Positions 18,993-27,988 of a stretch of 64,000 nt of DNA are shown here, in pieces. Location: NCBI RefSeq assembly GCF_001644575.1, contig NZ_CP015596.1:5580001-5644000 (forward strand). Reading direction: 5' to 3'. A program made the translations under genes and the position numbers. The notes under the pieces were generated by a model. That model was not told the DNA's origin. It saw only the letters and a list, made by a program, of their open reading frames with translations, and did no database searches. The stretch's first letter is position 1; the number at the start of each line of letters is the position of its first letter. Origin of the DNA: Mycobacterium adipatum (lineage in GTDB: Bacteria > Actinomycetota > Actinomycetes > Mycobacteriales > Mycobacteriaceae).

Positions 18993-19865
18993 TCAGTCCG
19001 AAAGCGCGCGTCCCACGATCAGCGGATCGGGCTGGCCGATCACCTCGTGGTCCTTGTTGTCGTAGTCGAACTTACTCAGCACATGGCGCATCGCGTTGAT
19101 CCGGGCGCGTTTCTTGTCGTTGCTTTTCACGACAGTCCAGGGCGCTGTCTCGGTATCGGTCCAGGCGAACATGTCTTCCTTGGCCGCGGTGTAGTCCTCC
19201 CATTTGTCCAGCGACGCGAGATCGGTGGGTGAGAGCTTCCACTGCCGGACCGGGTCGACCTGACGGATGGTGAAGCGGGTGCGCTGCTCGTTCTGGGTCA
19301 CCGAGAACCACAGTTTGGTCAGGCTGATGCCGTCGTTGACCAGCATCTGCTCGAACAGCGGGGCCTGGCGGATGAACTCGGCGTGCTGCTTGGGTGTGCA
19401 GTACCCCATCACCCGCTCGACGCCGGCCCGGTTGTACCAGGACCGGTCGAACAGCACGACCTCACCGGAGGCGGGCAGGTGCTGCACGTAGCGCTGGAAA
19501 TACCACTGGGTGCGTTCCTTCTCGGTCGGCTTCTCCAGCGCAACGACCCGGGCACCGCGCGGGTTGAGATGCTCCATGAACCGCTTGATGGTCCCGCCCT
19601 TGCCGGCGGCGTCGCGGCCCTCGAAGACGATGACGTGCCGCAGCCCGTTGGCCTGGCTCCACTTCTGCAGCTTGAGCAGTTCGATCTGCAGCAACCGCTT
19701 CTGCTCCTCGTACTCGGTGCGCTTCATCCGCTCGTCGTACGGATAGTTCTCCCGCCAGGTGTCCACGACCTCGCCGCCGGGCATCAACAGCAGTTCGGGA
19801 TCGTCGTCGTCATCGTCACGGACGGCATAGCGGGAGAGGTCCGGGGCGGAGAGATCCAAGGTCAC
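18993..19865 (-). CDS. ppk2: Polyphosphate kinase 2
   Basis: A 290-residue PPK2-family kinase that transfers phosphate between polyphosphate and nucleotides. The Walker A motif is FEGRDAAGKGGT (residues about 80-91), Walker B is LFDRSWYNRAGVERVMG (about 140-156), and the lid-module arginines lie around QNEQRTRF. Start is the GTG at 19865, with a -10 box 6 nt upstream. The 3' end is the source or counterpart of the fragment at 15610-15684. Confidence 0.94.
   Translation of the reverse strand: MTLDLSAPDLSRYAVRDDDDDDPELLLMPGGEVVDTWRENYPYDERMKRTEYEEQKRLLQIELLKLQKWSQANGLRHVIVFEGRDAAGKGGTIKRFMEHLNPRGARVVALEKPTEKERTQWYFQRYVQHLPASGEVVLFDRSWYNRAGVERVMGYCTPKQHAEFIRQAPLFEQMLVNDGISLTKLWFSVTQNEQRTRFTIRQVDPVRQWKLSPTDLASLDKWEDYTAAKEDMFAWTDTETAPWTVVKSNDKKRARINAMRHVLSKFDYDNKDHEVIGQPDPLIVGRALSD
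19039..19100. repeat. Direct repeat, right copy, inside ppk2
   Basis: Right copy of the 62-nt repeat (56 of 62 identical to 15617-15678). It encodes part of the intact PPK2 C-terminus. Confidence 0.8.
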
Positions 19866-19871
19866 CGGCGA

Positions 19872-19877
19872 AAGCTA
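19872..19877 (-). promoter_or_regulatory. -10 box of leaderless ppk2 transcript
   Basis: Minus-strand TAGCTT, 6 nt before the GTG at 19865. Confidence 0.45.
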
Positions 19878-19925
19878 TCCACCCGGGCGTACGGGACGGT
19901 GACGCCCGGGTGAACAGCGGGTGGT

Positions 19926-21437
19926 CTACTTCGCTTCGCGCTTGGGCCGCGACAGCGCCATCTTGGTCATCATCTTGTTCATCCGGGCAAGCGCCTTGAG
20001 CGAGTTGTTGTAGTAGTTGCCGCCGGCACCGACGGACAGCCGCGGCACCACTACGGTCTCCTGCCGGCAGTACTTGCGCACCCCGTCGACACCGCCGAAG
20101 CGGGCACCGATACCGGAGGTCTTCCAGCCGCCCATCGGCGCGGTGGTGCACATCAAATTGGAGATCACGTCGTTCACGTTGACCGCACCACAGTCCAGTT
20201 GCAGCGCGATGTCCTTGGCTCGCTCGACATCCTTGGAGAACACCGCCGCGCTCAGCCCGTACGGGCTGTCGTTGGCCAGCCGGACGGCCTCACCGACGGA
20301 GGACACCTTCATGATGGGCAGCGTGGGCCCGAAGGTCTCCTCGGTCATGCAGGCCATCGAATGGTCGACGTCGACCAGGACGGTGGGCGGGTAGAAGCTG
20401 CCCGCACCGTCGGGGCGCTTGCCGCCAGTCAGCGCCTTGGCGCCCTTGGCCAGCGCGTCGTCGACGTGCTTGGCGGTGACCGCCACCTGGGACTCGTCGA
20501 TGAGGGCGCCGAAGTCGTAACCCTCACCGGAACCCACCTTCAGGTTCTGCACGGCCTTCACCACGGCGGCGACGAACTGGTCATACACCTGCTCCATCAC
20601 GTAGACCCGCTCGACGGACACACAGGTCTGGCCCGCGTTGAACATCGCGCCCCACACCGCGGCGTTGGCGGCGAGTTCCACATCGGCATCGTCGAGCACG
20701 ATCATCGGGTCTTTGCCGCCCAGCTCCAGGCTGACCGGAGTGAGCCGGCGCGCGGCACGCTCCATCACCTTCACACCGGTGGCCGACGACCCGGTGAACT
20801 GGATATAGTCGGAGTTGTCGATGACGGCCTCGGAGACCTCGCGGGCCCCTTGGGCCAGTGCCAGCACCTCCGGCGCACCGGAATCCAGCCAGCCACGCAG
20901 CAGCACCTCGGCGGTCAGCGGGGTGCGCTCGGAGGGTTTGAGCAGAACCGCCGCTCCCGCGGCGAGCGCACCGATGGCGTCCATCATCGCGTTGGCGACG
21001 GGGTAGTTCCACGGCGCGATGATCCCGACGACGGCGCGCGGCCGGTAGTGCACGGCGATCTTCTTGATCGACAGGAACGGCAGTGGGGCCGGCCGGCTGT
21101 CCGGCGCCATCGCCTTCTCGACCGTCTTGATGTAGTAGGACAGGATCATGATGAGCAGCGGCACTTCCTGCGCCGCGTCGGTTGCCGATTTGCCGGTTTC
21201 GGCGATCAGCAACCGCTCGATCTCGTCGCGGTGCTCACCGAGCCAGACGGCGTAGCGGGCCAGCACCTTGGCGCGGCCTTTCGCCCCGCGCGCCTCCCAC
21301 CCGCGCTGCGCTTCGCGCAGGCCGGCAGCGATCTGCGGGACATCGGCGGGGTTGGTCCAGCGCACCTCGCCGGCCACCTCGCCGGTGGCGGGATTCAGGA
21401 TCGTCGACACGTCGGAACGGTCTGCAGTGGCAGTCAT
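19926..21437 (-). CDS. Aldehyde dehydrogenase (succinate-semialdehyde dehydrogenase GabD2-like)
   Basis: A 503-residue NAD(P)-dependent aldehyde dehydrogenase. The NAD site region VVGIIAPWNYPVANAM is near residue 135, the FTGSSATG turn near 215, the general-base Glu is in LELGGKDPMIV near 238, and the catalytic Cys is in NAGQTCVSVERVYV near 272. It resembles mycobacterial GabD2 (Rv1731), which oxidises succinate semialdehyde to succinate, but the substrate cannot be fixed by eye. The ATG at 21437 has a leaderless promoter, and a palindrome lies about 50 nt upstream of it. Confidence 0.88.
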   Translation of the reverse strand: MTATADRSDVSTILNPATGEVAGEVRWTNPADVPQIAAGLREAQRGWEARGAKGRAKVLARYAVWLGEHRDEIERLLIAETGKSATDAAQEVPLLIMILSYYIKTVEKAMAPDSRPAPLPFLSIKKIAVHYRPRAVVGIIAPWNYPVANAMMDAIGALAAGAAVLLKPSERTPLTAEVLLRGWLDSGAPEVLALAQGAREVSEAVIDNSDYIQFTGSSATGVKVMERAARRLTPVSLELGGKDPMIVLDDADVELAANAAVWGAMFNAGQTCVSVERVYVMEQVYDQFVAAVVKAVQNLKVGSGEGYDFGALIDESQVAVTAKHVDDALAKGAKALTGGKRPDGAGSFYPPTVLVDVDHSMACMTEETFGPTLPIMKVSSVGEAVRLANDSPYGLSAAVFSKDVERAKDIALQLDCGAVNVNDVISNLMCTTAPMGGWKTSGIGARFGGVDGVRKYCRQETVVVPRLSVGAGGNYYNNSLKALARMNKMMTKMALSRPKREAK

Positions 21438-21443
21438 AGGCCC

Positions 21444-21449
21444 ATGCTA
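21444..21449 (-). promoter_or_regulatory. -10 box of leaderless aldehyde dehydrogenase transcript
   Basis: Minus-strand TAGCAT, 6 nt before the ATG at 21437. Confidence 0.45.
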
Positions 21450-21480
21450 AACCCGGGCTGTGACGCAGCTCGCACCGGGG

Positions 21481-21494
21481 TTGACACCTGTCAA
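21481..21494. promoter_or_regulatory. Palindrome upstream of aldehyde dehydrogenase
   Basis: TTGACACCTGTCAA has perfect 6-bp arms with a 2-nt centre. Its middle lies about 50 nt upstream of the predicted start of the aldehyde dehydrogenase transcript, where an activator would bind. The regulator is unknown. It overlaps the stop of the DinB gene. Confidence 0.4.
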
Positions 21495-22000
21495 GTGCCG
21501 GCCAGGGTGCCCCTGATGTACGCGGCCTGCCCGAGGTGCTGAGCGCAGTCGTCGATGATGCTGACCAGCCGCGCACTCGCCGTCACCGGCGGGTCCCAGT
21601 TCTCGTCCACGACCCGCTCGAGCTCGCGCTCGTCGATCGAGGCGACGTACTCCAAGGTCACCTTGTGCACGGCGCGGTAGTACCCGCTCAGCAGGTCCGC
21701 CGAGGCGCGCACCTTGGCCACCTCGTCCGGGCCGTGGCCATAGCCGATGTCATCGGGCGGCAGGCCGAGGCCGAACCGGTCCACCCACCCGTCGCGGGTC
21801 CAGACCTGCTCGGTGCCCGCGATATCGCACAGTTGCAGATCCTGGCAGCGCGCGCTGTGCCAGATCAGCCAGGCGATGCTGTTGGCGCCGGGCGCCGGCT
21901 GCCATGCCGACACCTCCTCGGTGAGGCCATCGGTCAGCGCGTCGACATGCTCGATGAGCCGGGTGAAGCAATCCCGCAGCAATTCCTGCGCCTGGTTCAT
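21491..22000 (-). CDS. DinB / mycothiol-dependent maleylpyruvate isomerase-like protein
   Basis: A 169-residue four-helix-bundle protein of the DinB superfamily. Candidate metal-binding histidines occur in LIEHVDAL (about 17), IWHSARCQ (about 48) and CAQHLGQAAY (about 155), the typical spacing for the family, which often uses mycothiol or bacillithiol. Substrate unknown. ATG at 22000 is preceded by GGGAG. It follows the VOC gene by 22 nt on the same strand and is probably co-transcribed. Confidence 0.8.
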   Translation of the reverse strand: MNQAQELLRDCFTRLIEHVDALTDGLTEEVSAWQPAPGANSIAWLIWHSARCQDLQLCDIAGTEQVWTRDGWVDRFGLGLPPDDIGYGHGPDEVAKVRASADLLSGYYRAVHKVTLEYVASIDERELERVVDENWDPPVTASARLVSIIDDCAQHLGQAAYIRGTLAGT

Positions 22001-22022
22001 CGCTGCACTCCCACCAGCGACG

Positions 22023-22424
22023 TCATGCCGGTGCCGCCCCGTGGAACACGGCCTCCACATTGTTGCCGTCCGGGTCGCGGACGAAGGCTCCGAAGTACCC
22101 GGGGTGATATTCCGGCCAGAGCCGCGGCGCGTGCAGCGACTCCGCGCCCACGGCGAGCGCCGCGTCGTAGAACGCCTGCACCGCGTCGACGTCGGCGGCC
22201 TGGAACGCAAAATGCGTCTCGCGGTTCGGGCCCGCGGCCTCACCGGCGCTCATGTCCGCGATCCAGAAGTCGGGTTTGCCGCCGGTGCCGTAACCGATGG
22301 CGACCTGGTAGTCCATCTGCCGGGTGAACCCCAGTACGCCGAGGACCTTGTCGTAGAAGGCCTTCGACCGCTCCCAATCCGCACAGTTGATTCCGAAGTG
22401 ATCTATCACACCGTGACCGTACAT
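22023..22424 (-). CDS. VOC (glyoxalase/bleomycin-resistance) family protein
   Basis: A 133-residue vicinal-oxygen-chelate protein made of two beta-alpha-beta modules. It starts GVIDHFGINCADWERSKAFYDKVLG and ends with RDPDGNNVEAVFHG, the usual closing motif with a metal-ligand Glu. The reaction is unknown. ATG at 22424 is used, and the GTG at 22412 is an alternative. The start region overlaps the -10 box of the divergent amidohydrolase gene, so the two genes may compete for transcription. Confidence 0.82.
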   Translation of the reverse strand: MYGHGVIDHFGINCADWERSKAFYDKVLGVLGFTRQMDYQVAIGYGTGGKPDFWIADMSAGEAAGPNRETHFAFQAADVDAVQAFYDAALAVGAESLHAPRLWPEYHPGYFGAFVRDPDGNNVEAVFHGAAPA

Positions 22425-22425
22425 T
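22420..22425 (+). promoter_or_regulatory. -10 box of the amidohydrolase gene
   Basis: TACATT lies 6 nt before the ATG at 22432, so transcription may start at that ATG. Confidence 0.4.
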
Positions 22426-22431
22426 CGGGGT

Positions 22432-24213
22432 ATGACAATTTCGGGCGAGCGAAGCGATGGGAGATTGTTTTCGGGCGAGCGAAGCGACGGGAGAATGTTC
22501 GACCTCGTCATCCGGGGCGGCACCATCGTCGACGGACTCGGTGGCGATCCGTACATCGGGGACGTCGCGATCTCCGACGGGGTGATCGCGGCGATCGGCA
22601 CGGTCGGACCCGGTGTCCGCGAGATCGACGCCACCGGACGGGTCGTGACCCCTGGCTTCGTGGACCTGCACACCCACTATGACGGTCAGGCCATCTGGAG
22701 CGATCGGATGACCCCGTCCTCGGCACACGGCGTGACCACCGCCCTGATGGGCAACTGCGGGGTCGGCTTCGCCCCGTGCCGGCCCGAGGACCACGACACG
22801 CTCGTCGACGTGATGGCCGGCGTCGAGGACATCCCCGGGGTGGTGATGGTCGACGGTCTGCCGTGGACCTGGGAGACCTTCCCCGAGTTCCTCGATGCCC
22901 TGGACAGCCGCCACCGGGATATCGATGTGGCCGCGTTCCTGCCGCACTCGCCGCTGCGGGTCTACGTGATGGGACAACGCGGCGTCGACCGCGAACTGCC
23001 CACCGGCGAGGACCTCGCGCTGATGCGCAAGCTCGCCGAGGAGGCCGTCCGGGCGGGTGCGCTCGGCTTCGCGTCGTCACGGCTGACGCTGCACAAAACC
23101 GCTGGCGGGCAGCCCATCCCGAGTTACGAAGCCGAATACGCCGAGATCGAGGCCATCGCCCGCGGCGTCGACGACGCCGGCGGTGGGCTGCTGCAGTTCG
23201 TGCCCGACCTGATGGCCGGTGACTACGAGGGGGCACTGAAGGCCGTGTTCGACGTCGCCGCGGACGTGGGCCTGCCGGTCACCTTCACGCTGGCGATCGG
23301 CAACGCCGGCCCGCCCATCCATCTCGACGCGCTGCGCATGGTCGAGAAGGCCAACGCCAACGGTGGTGACGTCACCGGGCAGATCTTCCCGCGCCCGATC
23401 GGACTGGTCCTCGGCCTGGAGCTGTCGGGCAACCCGTTCGTGATGTACCCCTCCTACCGGGAGATCGCCGATCTGCCGCTGGCCGAGCGGGTGGCGCAGA
23501 TGCGCAAACCGGAGGTACGCGAGCGGATCCTGACCGACAAGCCGGCGAGCGACGGGCACCCGCTGATGTTCGCCGCCCAGGCCTGGGATTACATGTACCC
23601 GCTCGGCGATCCACCGAATTATGAACCTGCAGAGCAGGATTCGATCGGCGCGCGGGCCCGCGCCGGCAACATCAGTCCACTGGAGGAGGCGTATGACCGT
23701 CTCCTCGACGATGACGGCCACGCCATGCTGTTGGTCACCCTGGCCAACTTCCGCGACCACTCGCTGGACACGGTGGCCGAACTGATCCAGCGCGACGATG
23801 TCGTGCTGGGACTCGGCGACGGCGGCGCACACTACGGAATGATCTGCGATGCAAGCTTTCCCACCTACATGCTCACCCACTGGGTGCGCGACCGCCCGAC
23901 CGGGCGGCTGCCGCTGCCGCGGGTCATCCAGGAGCTGACATCGGTGCCGGCCCGGATCGCGGGGCTGGCCGATCGAGGCCAGCTGACCTTCGGTTACAAG
24001 GCCGACCTCAACATCATCGACGCCGAGACCATGCGGCTGCACCGGCCCACGGTGCGCGCCGACCTGCCCGCCGGGGGACGCCGACTGGACCAGGGCGCCG
24101 ACGGCTACGTGGCCACCGTGGTCTCCGGGCAGATCATCGCCGAGAACGGGGTGCCCACCGAGGCGCGGCCCGGGCGACTGGTGCGCGGACGCCGGAAGGC
24201 GCCGACCACATGA
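22432..24213 (+). CDS. N-acyl-D-amino-acid deacylase family amidohydrolase
   Basis: A metal-dependent amidohydrolase of the D-aminoacylase family: 593 residues from ATG 22432, or 572 from ATG 22495. The metal-binding HTHYDGQAIW motif lies near residue 78 of the long form. GNCGVGFAPC and the late GDGGAHYG motif are also present, followed by the usual C-terminal DLNIIDAETM barrel-cap strand. Homologues I recall begin at MFDLVIRGG, which favours 22495, but the leaderless promoter points to 22432. The extra 21 residues come from a 30-nt tandem duplication. The end overlaps the next gene by 4 nt. Confidence 0.85.
   Translation: MTISGERSDGRLFSGERSDGRMFDLVIRGGTIVDGLGGDPYIGDVAISDGVIAAIGTVGPGVREIDATGRVVTPGFVDLHTHYDGQAIWSDRMTPSSAHGVTTALMGNCGVGFAPCRPEDHDTLVDVMAGVEDIPGVVMVDGLPWTWETFPEFLDALDSRHRDIDVAAFLPHSPLRVYVMGQRGVDRELPTGEDLALMRKLAEEAVRAGALGFASSRLTLHKTAGGQPIPSYEAEYAEIEAIARGVDDAGGGLLQFVPDLMAGDYEGALKAVFDVAADVGLPVTFTLAIGNAGPPIHLDALRMVEKANANGGDVTGQIFPRPIGLVLGLELSGNPFVMYPSYREIADLPLAERVAQMRKPEVRERILTDKPASDGHPLMFAAQAWDYMYPLGDPPNYEPAEQDSIGARARAGNISPLEEAYDRLLDDDGHAMLLVTLANFRDHSLDTVAELIQRDDVVLGLGDGGAHYGMICDASFPTYMLTHWVRDRPTGRLPLPRVIQELTSVPARIAGLADRGQLTFGYKADLNIIDAETMRLHRPTVRADLPAGGRRLDQGADGYVATVVSGQIIAENGVPTEARPGRLVRGRRKAPTT
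22441..22500 (+). repeat. Two 30-nt tandem copies over a translation start region
   Basis: Units 22441-22470 and 22471-22500 match at 26 of 30 positions. Each carries TCGGGCGAGCGAAGCGA, then GGGAGA and an NTG codon (TTG in the first, ATG in the second). In frame they encode SGERSDGRLF and SGERSDGRMF. Confidence 0.85.
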
Positions 24214-24584
24214 GCGTGAAGGTCGATCTGGACAAGCTCGCCGAGACCCTTGCCGATTTTCCGTTCGGCTATCTGATTACCGTCGGCGACGATTTCCGCG
24301 CACACACGGTGGCCGTCACGCCGATCCTTGCCGACGGCGTCTTCACCATCGGGCCGCTGGGCAACACCACCCGCCGCAATGCGCTGTCGCACGAGGCCGT
24401 CACCGTGTTGTGGCCGCCGCGGGAGCCGACCGGATACTCGCTGATCGTCGACGGCACCACCGAGGTGACCGAGGACGGTGTGCACCTGACGCCCACCCGC
24501 GCGGTGCTGCACCGCAGCGCGATCGAGCCCGGCGCCGGCACCGACCCCGACGGGCTGCACGACTGCGTCCCGCTCAAGCACTGA
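24210..24584 (+). CDS. Pyridoxamine 5'-phosphate oxidase-like FMN-binding fold protein
   Basis: A 124-residue split-barrel protein resembling the PNPOx-like/F420-binding superfamily. It begins with LAETLADFPFGYLITVGDDFRAHTVAV and has the beta-strand pattern of those proteins. No specific activity can be assigned. The ATGA overlap with the amidohydrolase indicates a two-gene operon. Confidence 0.65.
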   Translation: MSVKVDLDKLAETLADFPFGYLITVGDDFRAHTVAVTPILADGVFTIGPLGNTTRRNALSHEAVTVLWPPREPTGYSLIVDGTTEVTEDGVHLTPTRAVLHRSAIEPGAGTDPDGLHDCVPLKH

Positions 24585-24646
24585 GTTATCCACAGGGCGA
24601 CCGCCGGGGGCTGTCGTGCGGCTTCGGTGTGAGCTGAGATCGGAGT

Positions 24647-25480
24647 GTGGCCGGAATCGAGCGTGCCCTCGCGGCGAACGGCGGGGTGCTCTCGGCGGCG
24701 CAATTGCGTGCGGCGGGTGTAGCGCAACCGCCGACCTGGATGCGGCTCCGGCGCGGTTGGTACGCCAGCCCGTCCGCGGATCCGCAGGTGGTTCGCGCCG
24801 TATCGGCCGGCGGCGTCCTCGGGTGCACCTCGGCGCTGCGCCTGGGCCGAGTCTGGATTCTCGATCCTGCGCTACACGTGCGCTATTCGAAACGCGCGCG
24901 CCGCCCGGGCGTGCGGTCCTGCCACCCCTACCGCCTCGACCCACCGATCGTCGCTGCCGTCGACCCGGTCGACATCGCAGTGGCCTCGGCGGCCAACTGC
25001 CTCGACGCCGAGCAGCTCGTCATCGTTTTGGACTCGATGCTGAACAAGCGAATGATCGAGATGGCCGACGCGCGGTCGATCGTGGCGGCCTCCCCTTTCG
25101 CGCGCCTGAACCTCGCCGAGCGATGTGATGCCAGGAGCGAGTCGGGAACCGAGACGATCATCCGATTACGGCTGCGGGCCCTCGGAATCCGGCTCCGGAC
25201 CCAAGTGGACATACCCGGCGTCGGGCGGGTCGACTTTCTGGTGGGCCGTCGACTCATCATCGAAGCGGACAGCCGCGAGCACCATCTCCCGAAGTACCAG
25301 AACGACCGAACCAGGGACAGGGTCGCAACGAGCCTGGGGTTCTTGGTGATTCGACTGACGTATGAGGATGTTGTCTACCGCTGGGACGTGGTCCTGGCCG
25401 ATATTCTGGCCGTCATCCGCCGCCGCGCGCATCGTGGCACGACGCAATGTTCCGCTGACAGCGCCGTCGTGGATATATAG
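24647..25480 (+). CDS. DUF559 endonuclease-fold protein with AbiEi-like N-terminus
   Basis: A 277-residue protein. The N-terminal part (ALAANGGVLSAAQLRAAGV, then RRGWYA) looks like the winged-helix AbiEi-type antitoxin domain. The C-terminal part has a Vsr/DUF559 PD-(D/E)xK-like core: ESGTETIIRLRL, VDFLVGRRLIIEADSREHH (about residues 195-213) and a final LVIRLTYEDV strand. Such proteins are common in mycobacteria as single genes, and their role is not settled. GTG at 24647. A bidirectional hairpin follows the stop. Confidence 0.75.
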   Translation: MAGIERALAANGGVLSAAQLRAAGVAQPPTWMRLRRGWYASPSADPQVVRAVSAGGVLGCTSALRLGRVWILDPALHVRYSKRARRPGVRSCHPYRLDPPIVAAVDPVDIAVASAANCLDAEQLVIVLDSMLNKRMIEMADARSIVAASPFARLNLAERCDARSESGTETIIRLRLRALGIRLRTQVDIPGVGRVDFLVGRRLIIEADSREHHLPKYQNDRTRDRVATSLGFLVIRLTYEDVVYRWDVVLADILAVIRRRAHRGTTQCSADSAVVDI

Positions 25481-25510
25481 GCACGACGACACTGTCAAGC
25501 GAACATTACG

Positions 25511-25542
25511 AAAGCCCGGCCCCGCGAACGGGACCGGGCTTT
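25511..25542 (-). terminator. Bidirectional terminator hairpin after groEL2
   Basis: A 14-nt stem (AAAGCCCGGCCCCG with CGGGACCGGGCTTT, one wobble pair) around a CGAA loop. It lies between the convergent ends of groEL2 and the DUF559 gene and could stop transcription from both sides. Confidence 0.8.
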
Positions 25543-25555
25543 CCGAAAACAGGAC

Positions 25556-27262
<1,707 letters not shown>

Positions 27263-27281
27263 CTAGCCTCACCGTCCCGAC

Positions 27282-27308
27282 CTAGCACTCACGTATCGAG
27301 AGTGCCAA
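27282..27308 (-). promoter_or_regulatory. CIRCE element, proximal (HrcA operator)
   Basis: CTAGCACTC - 9 nt - GAGTGCCAA, close to the consensus TTAGCACTC-N9-GAGTGCTAA. About 100 nt upstream of groEL2. Confidence 0.88.
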
Positions 27309-27316
27309 CGTCAGTT

Positions 27317-27343
27317 TTAGCACTCACCCCTGGCGAGTGCAAG
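27317..27343 (-). promoter_or_regulatory. CIRCE element, distal (HrcA operator)
   Basis: TTAGCACTC - 9 nt - GAGTGCAAG. This is the second HrcA operator, 8 nt from the first and immediately downstream of the TetR gene end. Confidence 0.88.
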
Positions 27344-27359
27344 GTCGATCAGCGCCTGT

Positions 27360-27899
27360 TCACTTGGCGCGAAGCCCGTCGAACACCACCGTCAGCCCCG
27401 CCTCGGCGACCGCCGGGTTGTAGGACTGCATGGCCTGCAGGCCTACGACGAGACCCTTGACCTCGGGCACGGTGACATCGGCGCGCACGGTGCCGGCCGC
27501 CTGGGCGGCCGCCAGCAGGTCGCCGACCATCCCGAGGAACTCCGCCTCGGCGTGCGGCACCGCGCGGTTGACGTCGATCCCGGCACCGGACAGCGCCTCG
27601 ACCAGGCCGCGGTCGGTGGCACCCCAGTCCAGCACCATGGCCCGCATCAAGGTGAAGATCCCGCCGGCCGGATCGGAGTCACACAGGGCGCGCCCCTCAT
27701 CGACGATGTGCCGCATCCGATCCTCGATCACGGCGCGGAAGAGATCCTCCTTGGCCGGGAAATGCCGATACACGGTGCCGGCACCGACGCCCGCTCGCCG
27801 GGCGATCTCATCGATGGGCACCCCGAGACCGTCGGCGGCAAACGTCTCATAGGCCACCTCGAGCACCCGCGCGCGGTTCCGTGCCGCATCGGCGCGCAT
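27360..27899 (-). CDS. TetR family transcriptional regulator
   Basis: A 179-residue TetR repressor. The helix-turn-helix IDEIARRAGVGAGTVYRHFPAKEDLFRAVIEDRM occupies residues about 30-63. Start is ATG at 27899, preceded by GGGAGG; a TTG at 27929 is also in frame. It is divergent from an SDR gene with a perfect 18-bp palindrome between them, so it likely represses that gene and itself. Confidence 0.9.
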   Translation of the reverse strand: MRADAARNRARVLEVAYETFAADGLGVPIDEIARRAGVGAGTVYRHFPAKEDLFRAVIEDRMRHIVDEGRALCDSDPAGGIFTLMRAMVLDWGATDRGLVEALSGAGIDVNRAVPHAEAEFLGMVGDLLAAAQAAGTVRADVTVPEVKGLVVGLQAMQSYNPAVAEAGLTVVFDGLRAK

Positions 27900-27940
27900 C
27901 TTTTTCTCGGCCTCCCGGGAACGAAACAAACGGGGCGTGC

Positions 27941-27958
27941 GTTCCGTATATACGGAAC
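27941..27958. promoter_or_regulatory. TetR operator between tetR and SDR genes
   Basis: GTTCCGTATATACGGAAC is a perfect 18-bp palindrome in the 89-nt divergent gap, 31 nt before the SDR start. Confidence 0.8.
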
Positions 27959-27988
27959 CATCCCTCCACTTCAGACAGGATATCCCTC

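Noticed and set aside
22441..22500. Two-unit repeat considered as a CRISPR remnant
   Set aside because: The units are directly adjacent without spacers and there are no cas genes; it is a tandem duplication.
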